Made by a program: the position numbers and the translations under genes
Notes under the pieces: model-generated
The model's input: the letters and a program-made list of their open reading frames with translations, nothing else
Databases searched by the model: none
Told to the model about the DNA's origin: nothing
Shown here: in pieces, positions 32,711 to 44,330 of the stretch
How positions within the stretch are numbered: position 1 is the first letter of the stretch
Layout of the letters: each line of letters begins with the position of its first letter
Source of the DNA: Endotrypanum monterogeii
Taxonomy: Eukaryota > Euglenozoa > Kinetoplastea > Trypanosomatida > Trypanosomatidae
DNA length: 64,000 bases
Direction of reading: 5' to 3'
Assembly (NCBI GenBank): GCA_000333855.2
Contig: CM007348.1
Location: forward strand, 374,264-438,263

Positions 32711-34122
32711 GCACGGCCGTGGGTGGGAATCGCCGTGCTCACCGCTCTTGTGGTGGTGCCGCGTGGCCTCCGCCAGCGCCAGCCGGGAGGGCGAGGAAGG
32801 TGTCGGGCTCCTCTGGAGGAGGAGCTCAAGCCCATATGCGGCATCTAACCCAGACAGCACAGGAGTCGCGAGGAGGACAGCGCAGCGACTCACCAGCCTG
32901 TGCGCCACGTGCTCGCACAAGCGGGCTCCGTCCAAGGGACTCACTAACTCTTTTTTTTTTCTTTACATGGCACCGCCTGCGTAAGTGATCCTCAACGGAC
33001 CCACTGTGTGGTTGAGAGGTCCAAACAGGTGTGGCCGTTCACCACCACCACCACCACCACCCCCCGCGAGAAATCCCGTGCCGGTGCACACACCCGCATC
33101 GCCGCGCAGTCAAGCAAGGACACTATCTTGCGCGCTGGGACTGCGTGAGGCACATCACCGGTGAGGGAGTTGTCACATCACAGCGGCAGCTCCCATGTGC
33201 GGTTTCACGCAAGCCCCCGACCCTGCTCCCCACGTCGGCACACCCACACCGCTGCAGCCCATATTCCCCTCCTCCCTTTGCCTGTACGTATGGCGGTGCG
33301 TGGCATGTGTGACGGTGGTGAGAGGGCTGTGGTCATGACGTCGTGCTCGCTCCCCACCGCGCCCGGTGCGTGGCCCAACAAAAGTAGACCGTCTTGGGTA
33401 CTCTGACGCTGTTGTCCCTGCGCGGTGCGGCGCCACCCCCCACCCCTCTCCCCCTTGGAGTGTGTCATTGGGCGGCGCAAACAGCAACATGTACCGGAGG
33501 TACTGGTATGCGCTCAACACCAGCCATACAGGAGCAGCCACTGCCGGCCGCATCCATCATGGAGCGCATCGGGGGGTATCATATTCCGGATCGAGCCTTC
33601 GTGCACGGAAGACCACGCACGCTGGCGTCGCCCGACAACTGAATCTTTCTCCTCGCCGGGGTGTTCTCGGGCACCGGGTGGTGTCGTCACCTTCCTCAGC
33701 GTCTGCTGCGCGCCACCGCCGCAGCGTCCGTTCTCCCCTCCCCCTCTCGCCTCTGACTTGCTGTTTTCTCTGCACGCTGGTGCACCGAAGCTTCCGGCAG
33801 CGGTGTGGGGGACCCGAAGCGATACGCGGATGCCCGGACACGCTCCGCCTCCACTGAGCACGCACGCACGCGCGCGCACAAAATCCTCGGTCCCCACCCG
33901 GTTGCGAAAGAAGCTACTGCCACCTCGCCACGACAAGCCCGCTTGACGTATGCCCTGCCAAGGCTGCGCCGAGCTGCCTGGTACGGACTGCACAGAAGGC
34001 GGCGCTGCCGATCAATCGTCGGGAATGCCCCACGCTGGACCACCTCGGTGTTTCGGCGGTGTGGCTTTGTGACGGTAGAGTGCGCTCCTCTGACTCGCAA
34101 TGACGTGTGCGCACGCATCGTG
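32711..34122. repeat. Dispersed repeat, copy A (1,412 bp)
   Basis: This block is repeated at 49536-50947 in the same orientation with no length change. I saw only two base differences: T33447 against C50272, and A34117 against G50942, the latter almost at the boundary. The sequence is GC-richer than its flanks, contains a CAC trinucleotide run near 33039-33058, and is open in several frames on both strands without any protein I recognise. No reverse transcriptase, transposase or terminal inverted repeat is visible, and no clear target-site duplication. Just beyond its right end a run of 13 or so A occurs (about 34139-34151), absent from copy B. It could be a non-autonomous retroposon or a segmental duplication. 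Confidence 0.95.
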
Positions 34123-34676
34123 CGCTGAACTGGGTTCCAAAAAAAAAAAAATGACGCGAAGGAATATAGCGCATCAGTGACCTCGTGTGATTCCAGCCAC
34201 TTCGGAGGTTTTTTGTTGAAGGGACATGTATACATTGTTCATGATGCGTAGGGTGTGAGGTGCATAGACGTGGAGATGGTAGCAGGACAGGTTCCTTGAA
34301 CGACAAAGGTGGTATATAAGCAGCGACGTGTGGTACACTAGCCGTTGTCCCTTTGCCCTGCTCTGCTGCATATCGTTGGCAGGTGTTTCTTGCAATACGT
34401 GCCTGTGGAGGAGTATCGTTTATTTCTTTCATGCTGAAAGTTCTTGAGCCAGCGGTGCTCCGAAGTCGCGGCTGCAGTCTCGAAATCCTAACTCTCGTCT
34501 TGTATTATCGGACTGAGTGCCTTTAGATGAGTATACGCATGCACAGCGTATGTCTTGCCGCCTCCTTGTGGTTCGGGCCTGATATACCCATAGGCTGTAG
34601 TGACTGTGTAATGGGCCTGGCACGCTGATGCGTATGTAGACGTTTCCCCTTCATTGCTTCAGCAGATCAAAGTAAA

Positions 34677-34699
34677 CATATATATATATATATATATAT

Positions 34700-34731
<32 letters not shown>
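34677..34731. repeat. Composite (TA)n-(TG)n microsatellite
   Basis: A TA run at 34677-34699 passes into a TG run at 34704-34731. Confidence 0.9.
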
Positions 34732-35190
34732 ATATGTGTGCATGTGATGTGTTTCCTTTTCTAAGAACGCGTTTGAAAAACTGACTTTGGCTACTTACAG
34801 CTCTGGTAACTGAGAGTCATGTATGTGTTCAGGGTGGTGAGTGTAACTACAAAGCGGTCGTGTCCGACGGTAAGGCACCAAAGCCAGAACCTGGACCGGT
34901 AGTAGAGAAAGAAAACGAGCAAGGTGTTTATTTTTTTTTCACGGGAACTCGTCTTCTTTTGTTCGGTGCAAGCACGTAAGTGACGCACGCGGCTGCGCTC
35001 ATAATCAGAAGCCAGTAGAACTGACCAGGTGTGTGTATGCGTCCTTGCAGTGAGTCCTCCGCCTGTCCTGACCTTTATTCCTTTGTGGTGTCGAAGAGGG
35101 AGAGGGTGAGCAGGGGTCCCATCTGCACGACTTCTCACTGCACCCTTTGATCCCCTAGTGAACGCACGTGCACGCATCCACAACACACCA

Positions 35191-35239
35191 ACCCTCACTC
35201 CCTCCCCGGACTCTTCTATACTCAAATAATAATAATAAG
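35191..35239 (+). promoter_or_regulatory. Predicted spliced-leader acceptor of amastin-like gene 1
   Basis: A pyrimidine-rich stretch to about 35221 is followed by an AAT repeat ending in AG at 35238-35239. No ATG occurs before 35345. Confidence 0.45.
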
Positions 35240-35344
35240 ATCCCTCGGTGATCTTACGCACCTCTATACGAGGACCCATTCCGTTCGCTGGTGGGGTACT
35301 GTAACACCTGTAACTGAGTACATCACAGAGCCTAGCAGAGTAGC

Positions 35345-36322
35345 ATGAACCGCGACATGGAGAGGTACTCAAGCGCCACCTACACGTCCTTGGAGACGGC
35401 GTCTGTCGAGGGGCGAGCCCAGCAAGCACATAGATCTGGCACCACAGAAGGGCGTTTGTCACTCGGCGAAGAACAGGGAAACTGGATTCACAACCCAGAG
35501 CAGGCCCTCTTCCGGGAGGCGAGCGGAGAAATGCATGAAACCCAGCGCGGAGGTGAGAACGCGGCACCGAAAAAGGGCCACGGTGCGTCCGCCATGGAAA
35601 GAGCAGCGGGGATGACGAGCGCCGTGTTGAGTACACAGAAAGCACGAATGAGGGCTGCGCTTGGTAGCCTGACCAACGGAGACGGCCAGCACGCCGCAAT
35701 TTACATTTTCTTCTGTGTGGCTTGTGTCCATCTCCTTTTTGTGATTCTTTCGTCGACACTCTCTCAGCTCGACCTGCAGGGCGGCAGCTGCTACACCTTC
35801 TGGGGGCACAAAGACGATTGCGACCGAGTAAGCTACACCACACGTACATCCCTTATGATGAACTGCTCACAACTACGCTCAAGTTTGCAAGCCGGCGCTG
35901 CCTTCTCCATTCTGTCGATCCTAGCGTCAGTGGCTACGGCTACCGCGTCGTGGACCCTGTGCTGTCGCCTCCGTGCAGCAGCTTTACATGCCCGCCACAA
36001 GGATCGCTACAGGAATGTCGACGACGTCGATCGTGACAACGGCGCAGACAACGACCCACCGAACAGAGAGCACAAAGGAGCAGCGAGCGCGTCCTCTTTC
36101 GATGCAGGTTTTTTGAAGACCATGATCTTAAGTATCGTGGCTGTAAGTCTGTTTCTGGAGCTCCTCTGTTGGGCCCTGATCGCAGGCATTTACACGAAGG
36201 GATACTGTGACGAGATCTACTTGTGGTCGACGAGGGTAACGTACGGAGCCGGTTTTGGACTAGGACTGACCGCATGGCTCATGGAACTTGTCGCGATCGT
36301 GGTCTTTGCCCTTGCTGTCTGA
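35345..36322 (+). CDS. Amastin-like surface protein 1 with N-terminal extension
   Basis: The 325-residue protein carries the amastin signature CYTFWGHKDDC at 149-159, placed as usual in the first outer loop. Four membrane segments fit the family: about 117-138, 182-206, 259-282 and 299-325. Amastins are small membrane glycoproteins of trypanosomatids, mostly about 180-200 residues, linked with the surface of stages living in hosts; their molecular role is not settled. Here roughly 115 polar residues precede the first membrane segment and a 50-residue charged loop (210-258) separates segments 2 and 3. The extension has no signal peptide. ATG 35345 is the first after a plausible acceptor; a start at M84 or M90 would give a more ordinary length, so the extension needs transcript support. 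Confidence 0.88.
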   Translation: MNRDMERYSSATYTSLETASVEGRAQQAHRSGTTEGRLSLGEEQGNWIHNPEQALFREASGEMHETQRGGENAAPKKGHGASAMERAAGMTSAVLSTQKARMRAALGSLTNGDGQHAAIYIFFCVACVHLLFVILSSTLSQLDLQGGSCYTFWGHKDDCDRVSYTTRTSLMMNCSQLRSSLQAGAAFSILSILASVATATASWTLCCRLRAAALHARHKDRYRNVDDVDRDNGADNDPPNREHKGAASASSFDAGFLKTMILSIVAVSLFLELLCWALIAGIYTKGYCDEIYLWSTRVTYGAGFGLGLTAWLMELVAIVVFALAV

Positions 36323-36786
36323 GCGGAAAAATAACCCAATATATATATGTCTGTGTGTGTGCGAGTGTGTGCCCCCCCCCTGTAAAAAGGAACGCGGGAT
36401 TAAGATCTCTTACTGCAACTTCAAGCGCTCTTCAAACGCCAAGGACCTCTTTTTTGACATGTGGGCTGCGCTTTGTGCGCCCCCCCTTTTTTTCCCCCTC
36501 TTCCTAATCCTGCAGTCTTCGTTTTAGGTGCGAGACCCCCACGCGTGCGATAGAAACTTGGCAGTCTAGAAAAAAAAAGACCCTACCTCAACTCATTATT
36601 CATATCCTGCCTGAATGCACTGCTGCAAAACCTCACATGAAAATAGGTTCTCGATGTGATGCAGAGATGTTACCCTCGGCTGGCTCTCTCATCTCAAGTG
36701 CCTTTCTCAGAATACGAGACTGACCCCTTATGCCAGTCGTTTGGGCTTGCTGATTTTTATTTTTGTGTATCCGCAAATATGTATGT

Positions 36787-36809
36787 ATATATATATATAT
36801 ATATATATA
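36787..36809. repeat. (TA)n microsatellite
   Basis: About 11 TA units in the spacer between the amastin-like genes. Confidence 0.9.
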
Positions 36810-38069
36810 CATATTGAGAGAATTATATTCGTGTTCCTTAAAATCAATTTGTGTGTTTCCATCTCCCCCCTCCATCATTTCTCCAATGTATCACGTGGGC
36901 GGCTTTTCCTTTCTATCTCTCTTACCTTTTGTTTCTGCGATGTCTCCAGCGGAGAGCGCTTGGCGGGCGGGTTTGTTGGGCGAGGGAGGGAGGGAGGGGG
37001 GAACTGGATATTGCAAAGTGCTTCCCCCCCCGGAATCAAGTATTGCTGCTATGTGGAACTAGTAATTCACCACCACACAAGCAAAACGTGGACCCGCGCG
37101 GCGATTCCTCTTCGATCTCTTTGTGTGCTCGTGTGTGTGTGTGTGATGACCTATTTACCGTTCCCTGACCTTGTTCATGACTGGGCACCTTGCCTTTTTC
37201 AACGGTACCTTTTCATTTCGGGGTGCTACACCCGGTGCACGTTGTGGACTTACCTCCCATCCATGTTTTCAGTGGGTTTTTTTTTCGCGGTGGGGGAGGG
37301 GCAAGTGAAGGGCCCCTAGCTCGTTTGTTTCGTGTTTGTATGCTGATTTGCGTAGCGTGCATGTGCACGGTGTGTGATCTGAGCCCCTTGACTCTCCTCA
37401 TTTATTTTTCAGGGTTTTGTGCCTCCACCCTTTCCTTTGTCAAGCCAGTGCGAATGCGTCTTGCTTAGATATCAGACCTTTAGGCTGACTTCATTACGGG
37501 GAGGGGCGGAGAGTGCGCCGCAGATGTCTCACCCCTCCCTATACGGGTGGCGCAAAGGTACTGAATATAGTGTGGGGAGGCTCAGAACATTCGCATCTTA
37601 GCTGCAGAAGCCTGAGCATAGCAGTGTGAAAGCTTAGACCGTGGAAAGGTCTTGGCCAAGGAACAGGCGCGCTGGCACCAAGCTTTTCGAGAAAAGGAGG
37701 CCGAGGAGGACACCAGTGCCTTGGCGTACCTCGCTTGCACAGATACCCGCTGTCCTTCACCCCCCCCCCCTTCTACCCTCATATATACATATAGGCATTG
37801 ACAAGCGTGCACATCACCACTCAGGTCTACGCTCTGCAAAATATCGTAGGCTCTAGGCGGAGCGAAGGAAATGGATTGGATAAGGTTTCTACACTACCCT
37901 GGGGGACCACACACACACACACACACACAAGATGAGCCGGACTTGTTACAACCCCCTTTTTGCAGGGTTACGTCATCTTTTGCTACTCTACGTTGTGCCC
38001 TGCACTCCGGTGCATGTGCCGCGCGCCGCACAGCTTGACGATCAGCACCACGCAAGTGGCTTGATGAAC

Positions 38070-38145
38070 CTTTTCTACGCTCTTCTTCTGTTCTGGTACC
38101 CTGTCGTTATCCCCCCCCCTTTCGGGTGAATCTTTGGCTCCTCAG
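38070..38145 (+). promoter_or_regulatory. Predicted spliced-leader acceptor of amastin-like gene 2
   Basis: A long pyrimidine-rich stretch ends with CTCCTCAG, AG at 38144-38145. A later acceptor cannot be excluded. Confidence 0.5.
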
Positions 38146-38221
38146 ATACTCCGCACATCACCAGTGCACTGGCTTAGCCTGGGCTCAGTCCAGGGCATTC
38201 ACCAGCGCCGCTACCTGTGCC

Positions 38222-38317
38222 ATGGGCACACCTGCCCTTAGACAAGAGCGGCACTTACACAAACACGAACACACACAAAAAAAAAAGATAGAGGGCACTA
38301 CCTGCCCTTTTAATTAA
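38222..38317 (+). other. Possible upstream ORF before amastin-like gene 2
   Basis: If splicing uses AG 38144-38145, the first ATG is 38222. It opens a 31-codon frame that stops at 38315-38317, nine bases before the main start and in another frame. It could limit translation of the main gene. Confidence 0.3.
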
Positions 38318-38325
38318 ATACTCCC

Positions 38326-39795
38326 ATGTCTCACGCTGCGCGACCAAAGATGTTCGACGATATTTCCTCTTTTTCAGATGATGAACACGTCGACGTTAAA
38401 AACGCGCAGTGCAACTCAAAGAGTCTGTCCATCGCGCACTCAGCACAACATGCAGATCCTGCAGTTGGCGGTGTGCCTGCTTCCGTGGCAGGTCAAAGGG
38501 GAATGATCGACCGGTATGATGGCAATGACGCTCCCGGGGAAGTGTTGGCGTCTGTGTCTCCCTCTCCTCCAATGTCAAAGAATACTGGCAAAGGGATTAA
38601 GGAAGACGTCACTGCAGTGATGCGTGTCGACACCTTGCAGTCTTCTATAGAAACCCCGCGATCCGCGGCCCAGCCCAAAGCCGACGTACTCGGCACTCAT
38701 CAGCCAGAAGGGACAGAGGCCCACAGCTACTTGGTGCGGGTGGAATCGGCAACTGTTGTGAAAAATTTTGCTGACCGGGTAGGGGGAGAGGCAGCCAGAA
38801 GCCCTTCCTGGGTCGAACCCGGTAAGACGGGCGCCCGCCCTGACATTCGCAATATTCACACCCCGAGTGCAGCTCAGTCGCCTGTAGAGGAGCGCGGAGG
38901 CGTCGTTCCGACTGCCGCTACAGGCGCCACCACCTCCCCTGCACGAAGTCGCCTTGACCAGTCGAGACACTACGAAATGCAAGATCAGTTTACTCCTCAT
39001 TCGATAAACCGGGTAACAAGAGTGCAATCGGAGCACTGTCGCCACGGAGACGCGCCTTCAGACTGCGCTCACCGGAGCCGGCTCGAAGAGTTGAGCAGCG
39101 ACGAGGCGGACTGCCCCCTCGCCCCCTACCTCTTTCCACGTCTTGACCCGTCATTGGCCTACTATCATGAAAGTCGCTCCGCTGGCACCTTGGGAAAGCG
39201 GGATGAGGCAATGCCGCCCAATGTGGTGGAGAGGAGTTGTGCGTATCTCATGGTGGCAGACATTCGAGTTTCCGTCTACCTTGGCGCGCTGTTGCTGTCT
39301 CTTGTCATGATGACTACGTCAATCCCTACGTCACAGCTCGACGTGGGGGAAAAAGGGTGCCTCACATACTGGGGCTATAAAGATGACTGTGATAGCACCA
39401 GCTATGCGTGGAGGCGAGCGCTCTACCCTTGCATGATAGTCCGTGACAATCTCGGTGCGGGAGCAGCCTTTTCGATCATTACACTCATCGTATGTCTCGC
39501 AAATTTGGCAGCTGTCCTCGTCGTTGTATGCTGCTGGCGTGAGACATCTCAGAATGTGCTCTCAAAGTTCCGCACCGTCGTCGGCACTCTCGGATGTGTG
39601 GGTTTGGTCACACAGTTGATCTCGTGGGCAGTGGTGACGATCATCTATAATGCGCACCCGTGCAGCATGGAGAGGCTCGTATATGGAGTGGGCTTTGGAT
39701 TCAACGTAGCTGCATGGATGACGCATCTTCTAGGGTTAGGGTTCTTTCTCGCCCTGCCCTCGAGCTTCGCGAGTCGCTACCAACGTCGCTGCTGA
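38326..39795 (+). CDS. Amastin-like surface protein 2 with very long N-terminal extension
   Basis: The 489-residue protein has the amastin signature CLTYWGYKDDC at 345-355. Four membrane segments are predicted at about 314-334, 378-402, 418-441 and 452-477. In front of them lie about 310 residues that are polar, Ser/Pro/Thr/Glu-rich and low in hydrophobic residues, so probably a disordered cytosolic tail, well beyond the family's usual length of about 200. The first residues contain a Ser/Asp-rich patch (DDISSFSDDEH at 11-21). The open frame is continuous with no stop or frame break, and the coding region has ordinary codon use, so the extension looks real rather than a read-through. The second in-frame ATG at 38350 would change little. 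It is paired with amastin-like gene 1 but the extensions do not look alike. Confidence 0.88.
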   Translation: MSHAARPKMFDDISSFSDDEHVDVKNAQCNSKSLSIAHSAQHADPAVGGVPASVAGQRGMIDRYDGNDAPGEVLASVSPSPPMSKNTGKGIKEDVTAVMRVDTLQSSIETPRSAAQPKADVLGTHQPEGTEAHSYLVRVESATVVKNFADRVGGEAARSPSWVEPGKTGARPDIRNIHTPSAAQSPVEERGGVVPTAATGATTSPARSRLDQSRHYEMQDQFTPHSINRVTRVQSEHCRHGDAPSDCAHRSRLEELSSDEADCPLAPYLFPRLDPSLAYYHESRSAGTLGKRDEAMPPNVVERSCAYLMVADIRVSVYLGALLLSLVMMTTSIPTSQLDVGEKGCLTYWGYKDDCDSTSYAWRRALYPCMIVRDNLGAGAAFSIITLIVCLANLAAVLVVVCCWRETSQNVLSKFRTVVGTLGCVGLVTQLISWAVVTIIYNAHPCSMERLVYGVGFGFNVAAWMTHLLGLGFFLALPSSFASRYQRRC

Positions 39796-40196
39796 GTATG
39801 AAGATGTCACCATAGAGCTAACGGAGAGAAGCCTTTTTTTTTTTTTGCGGGATGGACATGTCCCTCAGCCAACCTTACATTCACCATTTCAAAACTCCGT
39901 CGTCCCCCCCCCGCAAATCGCTTGCTCCCGATCCTTTAATGAGTTTCAATTGTGTTGTCTGTGTCCATGAGCGTCACTGCTACCCCCCCCCCTTTTTTCT
40001 ACGCAGCGTACGCCTTGACGTCGCCCAGGCGTGCCTAGAGTATTCACCGCTCACTACTTCCGATTTTTCTTTTGTCTTTGGTGGCTGTACAGTATCCACC
40101 CGAGGACTCTCCCCTACGTTTTTTTTCGGTCCTGTTGCCAACTGTTTCTTGGCGTCCTTGGTACGGTTTTCAACTGCCTGACAGACGCGCCTCTCT

Positions 40197-40199
<3 letters not shown>

Positions 40200-40240
<41 letters not shown>
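40200..40240. repeat. (TA)n microsatellite
   Basis: About 20 uninterrupted AT units. Confidence 0.9.
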
Positions 40241-40244
<4 letters not shown>

Positions 40245-43200
40245 TCATCTCTTTCGCAAAAAACAAGATGCGGGTCTTGCCAACAACCCCTGCAGTTCCC
40301 CCCCCCCCAGCTATAAAGACAAACCCTAGTGGCGGTGGGCGCGGTGGAGCTCCTTCGGCTTGAAGATGACGGGGGTATCACACTACGGCTCCTGTCGGAA
40401 ATTTGTTTCATGTGGAAAATTGTGTGGCGGCATGAAAGCACCCGGTCCGAGACCAACTGCCCACTGGTGTTGGAACCTTCGAGATACTGAAGGTCCATCA
40501 CACAGAGACTAACCTTGCGCTAGCTAGTCTGATGGTATCTCTGATGGAGGTGTCTCAGGTTCCATGCGGAGTCTTTTTTAAAGGTGGTCGTCTGTTCCCT
40601 CCCACTCTGCAGACCCACGAGTGTTCTTCACAACGCAGTAGACCTTTGATAGACCCTAAAGCGGGGGGTGGGGGGTGGGCTGTATCCCGCGATGCGCGAA
40701 AGTTTTTTTCTGTCTTCAACCTTGTTTATTCTAGCATATGGAAGCGTCTTGGCCAGCTCGAGTGGACCTCTCCCCTCTTCACTATATGTTTCCGCAAAAG
40801 AAAACAAAAACAAAAGTAGGGGTCGCTGCCGGCCGAAACGCGCAGGTAAATCCTGAGAAACGCGGCAAGCTATTACCAGTGTCGCGGTGCTGAGAGAATC
40901 TGGTGACCATCACCACCGTTGGGCATGTCTGCGCACCATGTTCTTCCTCGCTGCGTCCTGCTGATGGCTTGTTAAATTCTTCGATCTCTCCACTGCAGCT
41001 AGAATGGGTCATGCGCACATTACATCATCCTGACTCCAAGACGCCTACGCACGCGTTTCCCTTGTCGCACACTTCGCGTGTATCTGCACGCATATCTGTT
41101 CCCCTCACATCTCCCTTTCCCCACACCTCTCACCTATCCTCTGCTGCTCTAATCAAAGCCTTTTAAGAGCTTTTTTTTGTTTTCATTTTATCTGTGTCCG
41201 CGTATTGGGTGTGACAGTCTCCGCTCGCTTCACCTGTTTTTTTTTTTTCCACTGTCGTTCTCCTCACTAAAGCGTGCGCACACACACACACATATATATA
41301 TACACACATCTACCTTGTTTCTTGTGGATGTATATATACAAAAAGGTTTATCTCTATTCACCTCCTCATCAGATCGATTTTTTTTTTTTAAAGGGGGCAT
41401 TCTATCTCTCCCCCCCCCCTCCTGCCTCAGGGGAAAGAAAACTATCCACAAAGCTCATCGAAATCTCTCCTGCGGACGGTGACTAACCTATTCCCGGTAC
41501 CTGCATCGCCACGGCTGTGCGTGTACATAAAGACCGCTTGTTGTCTGACGGTCCGCAACCTTACCGTAGCCAGTCGCACGTTGTCTGTGTACAGTTATTG
41601 TTTCTCTCTCTCCCTCTCTGTGTACGTGGTTTCTTGTAGCATTCCGTGTCCTTGCAGAGAGAGAGCGGTGGCTTTTTTATTGCTTCTGCTGAATCATTCC
41701 TTCCGAGACCTTCTTATCGTCTCTGGATTCTGTGAGTGGGGGCTCTATTTCTTTTTCTTTTCACACACAGGCGCACACAAAAGTGTCGTCATTTGTGTGC
41801 TTGCCGTTACTCTGAACACGTCCCGCTTTTTTTGTGTGTGTGGTGGGGGGGGAAGGTGCTTCTACCGTTTTTTTTAATCTCGTTAGGGAAATCTCAAAAC
41901 CAGCTCAAAACCTGTATCTGCTAAAGCGCGGGCTGTCTCTAGCGTTTCTTCCTCCTCCAACTACCCCTCCTATTCCCTCTATCTGTGGATACCGCCCTCT
42001 TTTTATTTTATTTTTGTGGGTGTGTGTTCCTTGCCTGGTCAACTGCAACCGACCGATATTTAAAAAGTTGTCGGTCACGCTGCACTCGCAGTTCCCCAGA
42101 AATTGTTAGGCAATCACCGGTGTGGATCCCTTTGTTTTGTAGGTTCAATACGTACCTTGGTACAAACTCCATACGCATCTACCGGTAGCATCGTTTATTT
42201 ATTAAAGGGAGGTGCAAAATAAAGGCGATTCTGTTTCTCAACACACTACAGTCAAATCCCGTCATCCCAGCTCTCACCCTGTCATTTCCACTATTTAGGA
42301 CAATTAAATTCCCTGCACAGTTCTCAACTGCGAGCTCTTTTTTGTTTGTTTTTCTCGTCTCCCCAGCTGCCTTCCTCCCGCGAATATTTCTTTGCTTATT
42401 TTTATAATCTCTCTCCCCCTCTCTATATATTTATACATTTATTTAAATGTACGTATATATATATAATTATTTTTTGCCTCCATAACTATACACACTTTTC
42501 TTTCTTAATATTGAGTCTTTGGAGAGGCAAATTGAAAAGAAAGGGAGGCAAACACAGACACTAGCGCCAAAAGTATAAATATATATATATATATATATAT
42601 GTACATTCGCCGTACCTTCATCCCATCTGAAACGAATATTGCTGTACGCCTTTGATTGAACGTTTGCCTCGCGTGTGTGCACGTCTTCCTCTCTTTTCTT
42701 TCTTTAACGTTTGGTGGCGCTCTTTTGTTATCATTCCTCTTAACCCCCATCGTTTTTTTTTTTTGTTTGTTTGTTTTGTCCTTCAACAACGATCCAGTCT
42801 ACGGGTTTTTTTTTCTTCTTTTTCCACTCTCCAGCTTTTCTGTGCTCGTTCCTTTTTCCTTGTTTTTTTCACTGTCAGCTAAGCTAAAATATTTTATCTT
42901 GTGGGGCGTCTTTTTTATATTTTTTTTTAAATTTTGATTATCTGTCGGTGTGAGCTGTTCTTGGCCGTCTTGTGCCCCTTTCTCTGTTTCACACAAGCAC
43001 AGACGCTTTTCTCGCACACATCCCACCAGTGCTATCTTCACCTTCTGGTTTGCTCGACAAAGGTGTGTGTTTCGCCGGGACAAAGATTTTCAAGACACAC
43101 ACACACACACACACACAAAACCAGATTACCAACTACTCGGAGATTCTCAATCCGTGCGCGCACGCTGCTCTTCGACTCTCCGGACTCGTACACTTGCAGC

Positions 43201-44203
43201 CCTCTGCGTTTGCGTTCCTCTGCACAAGGCAGTTTTCGCCTCCTGCTACCACTTTGCTAAGCGTGTCGATTTGACTGTGTGTGTGTGTGTGTGTGTTTGT
43301 GTGTGTGTAATTCTCCTGACTTTTTGTTTCAGAACTTTCTCCTTTTGTTGTTCCTATCGGCCTGTAGCTGTCGATCTTATTAATATTTTTGACCTCTTCT
43401 ATTATCATCAGGTTTTAGTATATATATATATATATATTATTTTCTCTTCGTACCAGTGTGTGTGTGTGTGTGTGTTTTTTTCTTCATCACTATTTATTCT
43501 TCACTCACTTTTTTTTCTTTTCCAATTCGGGTCAAAAATATTTTGTATGCGTGTGTGTTTGTCTGTGTAGACCAACACTGCAGAATCAACTCTGGCATCC
43601 CAGAAACGGAGAAACCTCTTTTTCGGAGGAGGTCACCATCACAGCCGAGAACTCCATTCTCCGTAACGTGTTTTCTCCTGGCATCGCCCTCAGCTTCATC
43701 TTCGTTCGATCTCTTTCCCAGGCAGCTCTTCTGCGCCGCAATCCCCAGAGACTTTCACCTCGAATAGAGGCTCACACTTCTCGTCGAAAGGGGTGCATTT
43801 GCAGGAGGCTAGCTGCACCTGGTATTTTTCCTTTTTTGTGTGTTTCTTTTCTGTCTTGCGTGTGTTCGTCTGTGTGTCTTACTTGGCATCGTTTTTTTTT
43901 TGTTTGTTTGTTTTTTTTCCGCTTCGTCCTTCCTCCTACCTTCGATTTGTTCGGTGAACGTCCTTCTCGCACCCGTCTTTTTTTGTTGTTGTTGTTATTG
44001 CTTTGTTTTTTTTTTCTTTCACTGACCTTTCGGGCTTGCTCACTTTCTGTAAAGCTTGTGACTGCATCTCCCCTGTTCGGTCCGCTACTTTTTAAAATTG
44101 CAACTCCTTTCTACGCTTTGCATTTCGGTGTACACGACACGTGCAAGGGTGTGTTGCACTGTGCGTCTGTAGGCGCGAATCTGCCAGAACGCGTTGTACT
44201 TGG

Positions 44204-44330
44204 CCCTCCCCCCTCTCTCCCTCTTCACACCAACACACACACACACACAAATACGCCCCCTTCCTCCATGCTCCACACACCCCTCTCGTTGGTCACATCG
44301 CTTCATTCTCTTGTACCGTCCGTCACCAAA
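44204..44330 (+). promoter_or_regulatory. Predicted spliced-leader acceptor of CCCH gene
   Basis: A C/T tract begins near 44204. The first AG after it is at 44329-44330, giving a leader of only about 9 bases before ATG 44340. An acceptor further upstream is possible and would favour ATG 44268. Confidence 0.35.

Larger units (their letters stand above)
34123..35344. other. Intergenic region between repeat A and amastin-like gene 1
   Basis: No gene is supported. It contains a TA-TG composite repeat at 34677-34731, balanced-composition sequence around 34180-34620, and the predicted acceptor region for the next gene. Confidence 0.5.
36323..38325. other. Intergenic region between the amastin-like genes
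   Basis: No gene is supported. It contains a TA repeat at 36787-36809, G-rich sequence near 36981-37000, a balanced block at about 37480-37900, a CA repeat near 37910-37928 and the acceptor tract for amastin-like gene 2. Confidence 0.5.

Noticed and set aside
33366..33993. Long open frames on both strands inside repeat copies A and B
   Set aside because: Several frames are open at once, which points to composition rather than coding; no transposase or reverse-transcriptase motif is present.
34791..35849. 352-codon open frame on the minus strand overlapping amastin-like gene 1
   Set aside because: It opposes the gene direction of the whole window, overlaps a gene with a clear family signature, and its translation has no recognisable domain.
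42950..43570. 206-codon plus-strand open frame in the pyrimidine-rich stretch
   Set aside because: It consists largely of TG/CA microsatellite translations (Cys-Val and His-Thr runs).
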